From the NCBI GenBank assembly GCA_028288545.1, contig JAQBNQ010000570.1, positions 1-12,850 of the forward strand: a stretch of DNA of 12,850 nt, in the 5' to 3' direction. Positions 8,523 to 12,850 of the stretch are shown here, in pieces (position 1 is the stretch's first letter; each line of letters opens with the position of its first letter). The stretch comes from Bacteroidota bacterium. GTDB lineage: Bacteria; Bacteroidota; Bacteroidia; Chitinophagales; LD1. A program made the translations under genes and the position numbers. Below the pieces are notes generated by a model. The model worked only from the letters and a program-made list of their open reading frames with translations. It was not told the origin of the DNA and did not search any database.

Positions 8523-8714
8523 GCATGAATATAAGAGGTTAATCTAACAAGGCAAATATTTAGGTATAGAAGTAAGACCCGTTTATTTTTTGCGGGTAAG
8601 ACCCAAACGCATTCTGTTTCATCGCACAATACATAGAACAGGTGGATAAATATTTGAAACCCCACAAGGCCTTTTTTGCAACGCTAACGCAGCCTGGCGG
8701 ACTTATACATTTCA

Positions 8715-8781
8715 TCCTTCTTTAAAAGAGATAGCTAAAACCAAGTGCCGGCGCGGGTTTCAACACTTTTTTAAAGAAGGA
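8715..8781 (+). promoter_or_regulatory. Large hairpin, 16-bp stem and 35-nt loop, right arm covers AAGGAG
   Basis: The left arm TCCTTCTTTAAAAGAG (8715-8730) pairs with CTTTTTTAAAGAAGGA (8766-8781): 15 Watson-Crick pairs and one G-T. The 35-nt loop has a GC-rich core (GTGCCGGCGCG) and can form an inner AAACC/GGTTT stem. No U-run follows, so a simple terminator is unlikely. The right arm overlaps a consensus AAGGAG (8777-8782) 8 nt before an ATG at 8791. The HU promoter lies about 80 bp downstream of the hairpin, so the HU transcript should not include it. It could be a small RNA, a protein-binding site or a leftover mobile repeat. Confidence 0.5.
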
Positions 8782-8859
8782 GACATTTGAATGGCCGCAA
8801 TTGCAAAGATGAATCGGTTGAAACCTAGGTTTATCAACACTTTCAGGCCATCAATTGAT

Positions 8860-8889
8860 TTGGAAAAGAGAAGTCCGAAATTATCTTTG
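8860..8889 (+). promoter_or_regulatory. Bacteroidota-type sigma promoter for the HU gene
   Basis: TTG at 8860-8862 is followed after exactly 19 bp by TATCTTTG at 8882-8889. This matches the known Bacteroidota -33/-7 consensus (TTG, 19-21 bp, TAnnTTTG) at every defined base. Transcription would begin a few bases past 8889, giving a leader of roughly 40 nt before the HU start at 8936. Confidence 0.85.
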
Positions 8890-8935
8890 TGCCGTAAAAA
8901 AATTATTCATTCATCCCTTTTAAAAAAATCAAGTC

Positions 8936-9211
8936 ATGAACAAAGGAGAACTCATCGACAAAATCGCGAAAGACGCAAAAGTTACAAAAGGCCAGGCTGC
9001 TGATGCGCTTGACTCAGTTATCACTAGTGTAACCGGAACCCTGTCAAAGGGCGGAAAAGTTACCCTGGTAGGTTTTGGAACCTTTTCGGTTTCTGCTCGT
9101 GCTGCACGAAAAGGCCGTAATCCACGTACCGGAAAAGAAATTAAAATTAAAGCTAAAAAGGTAGCGAAATTTAAAGCCGGTGCCGAACTCGCCAAAAAAG
9201 TAAACAAGTAA
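8936..9211 (+). CDS. HU-family DNA-binding protein
   Basis: A complete 91-residue protein, the usual HU length. HU dimers bind and bend DNA without strong sequence preference and compact the nucleoid. The N-terminal helices (MNKGELIDKIAKDA, then QAADALDSVITSV) form the dimer core. GFGTF at 46-50 starts the beta saddle, and RNPRTG at 61-66 is the arm-tip motif with the DNA-intercalating Pro at 63. The end (KFKAGAELAKKV) is also typical. The start has no Shine-Dalgarno but an A-rich upstream stretch, normal in Bacteroidota. It has its own promoter at 8860-8889 and a strong terminator 17 bp past the stop, so it is a single-gene transcript. Bacteroidota carry several HU paralogs, so I give no symbol. 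Confidence 0.97.
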   Translation: MNKGELIDKIAKDAKVTKGQAADALDSVITSVTGTLSKGGKVTLVGFGTFSVSARAARKGRNPRTGKEIKIKAKKVAKFKAGAELAKKVNK

Positions 9212-9227
9212 ACACACTTACCTCAGA

Positions 9228-9265
9228 TAAAAAACCCTGGTTCGGAAATGAGCCAGGGTTTTTTA
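9228..9265 (+). terminator. Strong intrinsic terminator, probably bidirectional
   Basis: AAAAAACCCTGG (9229-9240) and CCAGGGTTTTTT (9253-9264) pair perfectly around a 12-nt loop, and the flanking T9228/A9265 also pair. The GC core sits between an A-run and a T-run, so it can stop transcription in both directions. It serves HU on the plus strand and the SGNH gene (ending at 9276) on the minus strand. Confidence 0.93.
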
Positions 9266-9275
9266 TTGCCAGGAA

Positions 9276-10553
9276 TTATGGTATAGTTCGTATTAAAGAA
9301 TCAAGAAATTCGGCATGTTCTTTATGACCAATATCGTTATAATGAAGATCTTTAGTATTGTATGCATCAAGCGTAATTGCAGGGACAAAATATTCCAGGC
9401 TGTCAAATAAATGCGGTACTGTACCCGGACCATCAAGATGGCCGTTTAAATAATTGGGGATTACAACCAGGTAAAACTTACAGTTATTACGTTCCGCCAG
9501 GGATTTAATGTCCGCAATTTCAACATTGCTGTATGGTTGCTGTGTGCGCAGGGTAGCTACTTCCTTATAGTATTCGTCATATCGGGTAGGTACGGTTTCA
9601 ACCTTCCCGTATTTATTTAACACTTTCCAAACCACTGTTCCTATTGAAGTTTTTGCCAAAAACCTATTTAAAGTATTTCTTTCAGTAGGAATTCTGTAGT
9701 TAGCTGTGGTAAAATCATACGCCTCCTGTGCACTTTTAAAATATACGCCATCCGGACAGCCATCAATAAACCCCGCATTTGTAATATAGAAAACGGGAGG
9801 GCCGTAAGGGAACACTTGTCGCTTGTGGAACATAACATCATTCCCCATAAAAAAATTGACAATCACTAAATCCGGTTGCAAAAGCGGTATATATTTTTTT
9901 GCTATTGCGTTATATTGGGCCGGATCTGTTGCTGTAATACCTGTGTTATAGACTATGTACCCTTTACTTAAAAGGATATCGGCAAACGAACTGGTTGGAT
10001 TAGATGCGGAATGGCCGAAGGTGAAAGAGTCGCCCAGTAATAAAACCTTTTTCTTCTTTGATCTGTATTTTTTAAACTCAATGCTTCTAAAGCCGTCTTG
10101 ATTTACCGGATGCAAAACATACCACAAAACGGCGCTATCGGCATCGTCAACCTTCTCCGGAGGCAACAGTCTTAATTTACCCAGGTAACGCGTAAAATCA
10201 TTATCAATTTTATTTTCCTTTAAATCAAAGTAGTAGTGATCAAGGCCATAAATTTCAAGACATATCCGGTTCTTATCTCCGTTCTGCATTAAATCATAGT
10301 GCGAGCGTGGCACGGTGTTATATGTGTAATTAGCGATTATGGAATCTGCATATTGCGCGGCTTCAGGGTCAATCTTAAAAATCCCATTACTATCCGTTAC
10401 AAACCCCTTTAAAGGAAATACCATATCGGCCTCATGAAACCATCGCGGGCTGGTATGTACCCCCGGATGAATTCCAAAAATCCTTAACGCCAGTTCGGCA
10501 ATCATTAATGCAAGGCAAAATGAAAACAGAAACAGGAAAAATTTTTTCATCAT
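9276..10553 (-). CDS. Membrane-anchored SGNH/GDSL-family hydrolase or acyltransferase
   Basis: 425 residues from the ATG at 10553; a second ATG follows directly. The frame runs back to 10658, but the MMKKFFLFLFSF start gives a normal membrane anchor (about 4-25) and the extension would overlap the divergent gene's leader. SGNH blocks are clear: GDSFTFG with the nucleophile Ser at 176, Gly at 205 (YNTGI), Asn at 238 (MGNDV), and DLHYNDIGH at 402-410 supplying the Asp and His. Such enzymes add or remove ester-linked groups (acetyl, for example) on glycans, lipids or proteins, here outside the inner membrane. The segment between the anchor and the GDS motif (about 26-170) is unrecognised. It is transcribed away from the GT-C pair, 121 bp apart start to start. 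A link to surface-glycan modification is inferred from these neighbours; the exact substrate is unknown. Confidence 0.88.
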   Translation of the reverse strand: MMKKFFLFLFSFCLALMIAELALRIFGIHPGVHTSPRWFHEADMVFPLKGFVTDSNGIFKIDPEAAQYADSIIANYTYNTVPRSHYDLMQNGDKNRICLEIYGLDHYYFDLKENKIDNDFTRYLGKLRLLPPEKVDDADSAVLWYVLHPVNQDGFRSIEFKKYRSKKKKVLLLGDSFTFGHSASNPTSSFADILLSKGYIVYNTGITATDPAQYNAIAKKYIPLLQPDLVIVNFFMGNDVMFHKRQVFPYGPPVFYITNAGFIDGCPDGVYFKSAQEAYDFTTANYRIPTERNTLNRFLAKTSIGTVVWKVLNKYGKVETVPTRYDEYYKEVATLRTQQPYSNVEIADIKSLAERNNCKFYLVVIPNYLNGHLDGPGTVPHLFDSLEYFVPAITLDAYNTKDLHYNDIGHKEHAEFLDSLIRTIP

Positions 10554-10674
10554 ATTGATACTCTCGCATTTTTTGTGCGAATTAAACACCGGATTGACAT
10601 TGCCAAAGTACCGCTTATAAAGAATTTGTAACTTGCGAATTAATGTACAGCCCGTCAATTATCAAATAAGCCTG
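10554..10674. other. 121-bp divergent promoter region (SGNH leftward, GT-C pair rightward)
   Basis: Both flanking genes start outward from this short AT-rich segment, so it must hold both promoters. I found no full match to TTG-N19-21-TAnnTTTG on either strand. Shared control of the two transcripts is plausible but not shown by any visible operator. Confidence 0.55.
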
Positions 10675-12432
10675 ATGTATTTTAATGCTATTTCAAATTT
10701 TATTCAAAAGGTCATCAGTAACATAACATACTTATTTACCACCGATTTCAATAACTTTCATACAGCTTTCCCTAAAAGCTACCTGGCCGTATTTTTACTG
10801 TTAAGGGTTATGCCTGTACTATCAATTCCAATTGTTACAGCAATATATTTAAAAAACCCTAAAGGGGCGTTTAAAAATATTTTGACCGGCCCCGCAAATA
10901 CAAATATGACCAGTTGGATTCTACGCAGTATTGCCGGCTTTATTGATGATTGTTTGCGTGTTTTAAATAGCATCGACAATAAATTTTTGATAATTTTTAT
11001 TGTTGCCGCAACATTAAGAATATGGTATGCCATTACCCTTCCGCTAATACCATTGGAGGGCGATGCAATTTCGCGACTGGCCCAGGCAAAAACATGGTTT
11101 GAGTCACCCCACGGAATTCCAGGCGGCCTGGTGTGGCTGCCTGTGCACCACTGGATCATTGGTTTACCGTCATGGCTTGGAATGGATGCGCTGTACGGAG
11201 GACGTTTTATTACTTTGATCCTGGGCCTGCTTACCTTCCCGGTTTTGTATAAACTTGTAAGCTTACGTTTCAATACCGGCGTGGCATTAATTGCCTGCGC
11301 TTTGCTTGCAGTTGATCCGTTTCACATAAAATTCTCGGTTATCACAATGTCCGAGGTGCCGTTTATTTTCTTTGTTTTCGCTGCATTTTTGAATGTGTTT
11401 AAATACCTCGAAAGCCGTAAACTGGTTTTTCTTTTCCTGGCATCACTTTGTGTAAACTGCTGCAACATGATACGCTTCGAGGGTTGGATTATTGCAGGGC
11501 TTCTACCTTTTTTGCTGCTTTATTATGAAAGAAATTTTTATAAATTTCTATTGTTTGGAGCTCTTAATGGCCTTACAATAGTTGCGTATATGCTTATAAG
11601 TTATTCAAGCACCGGCCATTTGATTGAAGGTCTTGTAATAAGTGATTTAACAGTAAAAATTACTTATGCAACAAACGCTGACCCATGGGGATACATCAGG
11701 CGCGGATTATCTACTGGTTTCGTTTTACCCATTTGGATGATGTTTTGTACAGCTGTGGGCGTTTTATTTGCCTTAAAAAAACGAAAAGAAATTCCATGGC
11801 TGCTTATCGCTTTATTTTTGCTTGTGTTAATAAGCTGGAAAGTAATACGCCTTACCAACGAGCCGTTTTGGAGATATTTTTCAACGGGCCTGTTTCTTTT
11901 ATTGCCTTTTGCCGCCTGGGTCCTTTTTGAAGCCATAGAAAGAAACAAAAGGATTGCTTTTGTGATTGGCATTTTCGCTGCAACATTCTGTTATGTGCAA
12001 ATAAGGCACGAGCATGATTTTGCCAAAAGTGCTACTAATGTTATACCAGGATACCAGGAAACAGCTAGCTGGATAAAGGGGACTTTAAAAACCGGTGAAA
12101 AATATATTTATGATGCCGCCCCTGATTACACAGCCTTTGCTTTACTAAGCAATACTAAAATGAGCGATGTATATCATCCCTATCCTCCCGAAATGAAAAT
12201 TTATGATTTTTATGAACCTTTTACAGCCTCAGTTGTACTTCATACTATCCGTATACCCGGATATAAATATATCGTGGTTCAAAGGGGATTGCAGGCAGAT
12301 TCAATTTTATCCTTGCCGCAGGTCAGGCAGGAAGTTGCAGCTAACGGGCTCCTTCTTGTACCGGCTTATTCAAACCCAAATTTTCTGATCTATTCAATTC
12401 GGCAAAAAGGCGAAAAGAAAAATAGCGAATAA
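10675..12432 (+). CDS. GT-C fold membrane glycosyltransferase (ArnT/PMT-like), first paralog
   Basis: 585 residues from the ATG at 10675; a TTG at 10633 is the only longer start, adding 14 codons. The protein is highly hydrophobic, with about a dozen predicted membrane helices. The first GT-C helix (FLIIFIVAATLRIWYAITL, about 104-122) leads to LEGDA at 127-131, whose Glu/Asp sit where GT-C enzymes keep catalytic acids in the first outer loop. TMSEVPF (about 225-231) matches the conserved SEP-type motif of the family. A hydrophilic tail of about 120 residues follows the last helix. The family transfers sugars from polyprenyl-phosphate donors to lipids, glycans or proteins at the outer face of the inner membrane. 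Unusually, about 100 residues with an extra helix precede the normal GT-C start, and the downstream paralog shares this. The acceptor cannot be predicted. Confidence 0.85.
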   Translation: MYFNAISNFIQKVISNITYLFTTDFNNFHTAFPKSYLAVFLLLRVMPVLSIPIVTAIYLKNPKGAFKNILTGPANTNMTSWILRSIAGFIDDCLRVLNSIDNKFLIIFIVAATLRIWYAITLPLIPLEGDAISRLAQAKTWFESPHGIPGGLVWLPVHHWIIGLPSWLGMDALYGGRFITLILGLLTFPVLYKLVSLRFNTGVALIACALLAVDPFHIKFSVITMSEVPFIFFVFAAFLNVFKYLESRKLVFLFLASLCVNCCNMIRFEGWIIAGLLPFLLLYYERNFYKFLLFGALNGLTIVAYMLISYSSTGHLIEGLVISDLTVKITYATNADPWGYIRRGLSTGFVLPIWMMFCTAVGVLFALKKRKEIPWLLIALFLLVLISWKVIRLTNEPFWRYFSTGLFLLLPFAAWVLFEAIERNKRIAFVIGIFAATFCYVQIRHEHDFAKSATNVIPGYQETASWIKGTLKTGEKYIYDAAPDYTAFALLSNTKMSDVYHPYPPEMKIYDFYEPFTASVVLHTIRIPGYKYIVVQRGLQADSILSLPQVRQEVAANGLLLVPAYSNPNFLIYSIRQKGEKKNSE

Positions 12433-12448
12433 TTATTCCTGAGCTCAG

Positions 12449-12850
12449 ATGATCTGCCACATAAACATTATAGAACGTACCGTGCAATTTATCAATACTC
12501 TTTGGGCTACCCTGTTATTAGATTTTTCTAATTATCGTGACATTTTTCCGCATACTTATTGGCTACTTTTTTTTGTATTGCGCATATTCCCTTTCATTGC
12601 CTTTTTAATTTTAGTACTAAGCATCTGTAAAAGATGGAATGCGAACAAAGGCGCGCTTACAAACAGTTTTGGCAAACGGATTTTTCTTTTCCTTCAAATG
12701 TTGCTATCTGTTTTCCAAAATCCGTATGTAGCTTTCGTGTTCATTTTGTTGCTTGCGGTTATTTTGAGGATATGGTACGCTACCCTGCCATTGGTAATAA
12801 TTTCAGAGGGTGATGCCAATTGCCGAGCCGAAATTGCCCGCGATGCGATA
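12449..12850 (+). CDS. GT-C fold membrane glycosyltransferase, second paralog (3' end outside window)
   Basis: The first 134 codons of a gene running off the window. The ATG at 12449 is the only sensible start, as a TGA in frame lies at 12440-12442. It begins 16 bp after the upstream gene stops, so the two are probably co-transcribed. It is a clear paralog: the N-terminal segment DFSNY...FPHTY...FVLRIFPF aligns with DFNNF...FPKSY...LLLRVMPV upstream, and AVILRIWYATLPL...SEGDA aligns with AATLRIWYAITLPL...LEGDA. The putative catalytic Glu/Asp are at 120 and 122. Tandem duplication is the simplest origin, though only limited identity remains, so the two probably have different donors or acceptors. 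Confidence 0.85.
   Translation, partial: MICHINIIERTVQFINTLWATLLLDFSNYRDIFPHTYWLLFFVLRIFPFIAFLILVLSICKRWNANKGALTNSFGKRIFLFLQMLLSVFQNPYVAFVFILLLAVILRIWYATLPLVIISEGDANCRAEIARDAI

Larger units (their letters stand above)
8477..8935. other. 459-bp divergent intergenic region (TMTC leftward, HU rightward)
   Basis: It holds the leader of the TMTC gene, including an inverted repeat at 8502-8522 and a 9-bp direct repeat GTAAGACCC at 8572-8580 and 8596-8604. Further right are a large hairpin at 8715-8781 and the HU promoter at 8860-8889. No minus-strand match to the TAnnTTTG promoter element was found for the TMTC gene. Reading frames here (TMTC extension 8477-8665, and a basic frame from 8791) are judged unlikely to be real genes. 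Confidence 0.7.

Noticed and set aside
8477..8665. 63-codon N-terminal extension of the TMTC gene
   Set aside because: The extension has no family match I recognise and carries the inverted and direct repeats of the leader. The ATG at 8476 gives a normal start just before the first helix.
8791..9003. 70-codon basic frame with a good AAGGAG site
   Set aside because: Not listed as a gene: it crosses the HU promoter and runs 68 bp into HU in another frame, with no recognisable product. It is kept only as part of the hairpin finding.
8929..9207. 92-codon frame antisense to HU
   Set aside because: It is a mirror of the HU codons; HU itself is unmistakable.
10554..10658. 35-codon extension of the SGNH gene
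   Set aside because: It would overlap the upstream side of the divergent gene, and the MMKKFF start gives a standard membrane anchor.
10633..10674. TTG start adding 14 codons to the first GT-C gene
   Set aside because: The ATG at 10675 aligns better with the start of the second paralog, and the added residues show nothing recognisable.

Overview
The window looks like chromosomal DNA of a Bacteroidota bacterium. Four things support this: a textbook Bacteroidota promoter (TTG, 19 bp, TATCTTTG) in front of an HU gene; mostly A-rich start regions rather than Shine-Dalgarno sites; moderate to low GC; and a giant secreted protein built from Ig-like, HYR and LamG modules, as in type IX-secreted adhesins of the Sphingobacteria/Chitinophagia/Flavobacteria. 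I cannot place it more precisely.

Layout. Positions 1-4849 (minus) are the first 1616 codons of a very large secreted protein whose 3' end lies outside the window. It has a signal peptide, Ig-like modules, two LamG-type lectin-like domains and at least six roughly 80-residue Ig-like repeats. A 561-bp AT-rich intergenic region with several palindromes follows. Positions 5411-8476 (minus) encode a TMTC-type (DUF1736) GT-C membrane glycosyltransferase with C-terminal TPRs and a very large extra membrane region in the middle. Positions 8477-8935 are a second intergenic region, holding a 16-bp-stem hairpin and the HU promoter. Positions 8936-9211 (plus) encode an HU-family DNA-binding protein, ending at a strong, probably bidirectional terminator. 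Positions 9276-10553 (minus) encode a membrane-anchored SGNH/GDSL hydrolase. Divergent from it is a plus-strand pair of paralogous GT-C membrane glycosyltransferases (10675-12432, and 12449 to the window edge), 16 bp apart.

How the genes may work together. Apart from HU (housekeeping), everything points to the cell envelope: a secreted multidomain adhesin, two kinds of polyprenol-sugar-dependent membrane glycosyltransferase, and an SGNH enzyme of the type that adds or removes acyl groups on glycans. A role in building or decorating surface glycans or glycoproteins is an inference from family membership and proximity. Nothing in the sequence proves that the adhesin is their substrate.

The most unusual points are these. 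Both LamG domains appear to be inserted inside other Ig-fold domains (one in a HYR domain, one in an Ig-like domain). The TMTC protein has about 415 residues between its conserved halves. The two GT-C paralogs share a conserved N-terminal membrane extension ahead of the usual GT-C start. A large hairpin covers a perfect AAGGAG site upstream of HU.
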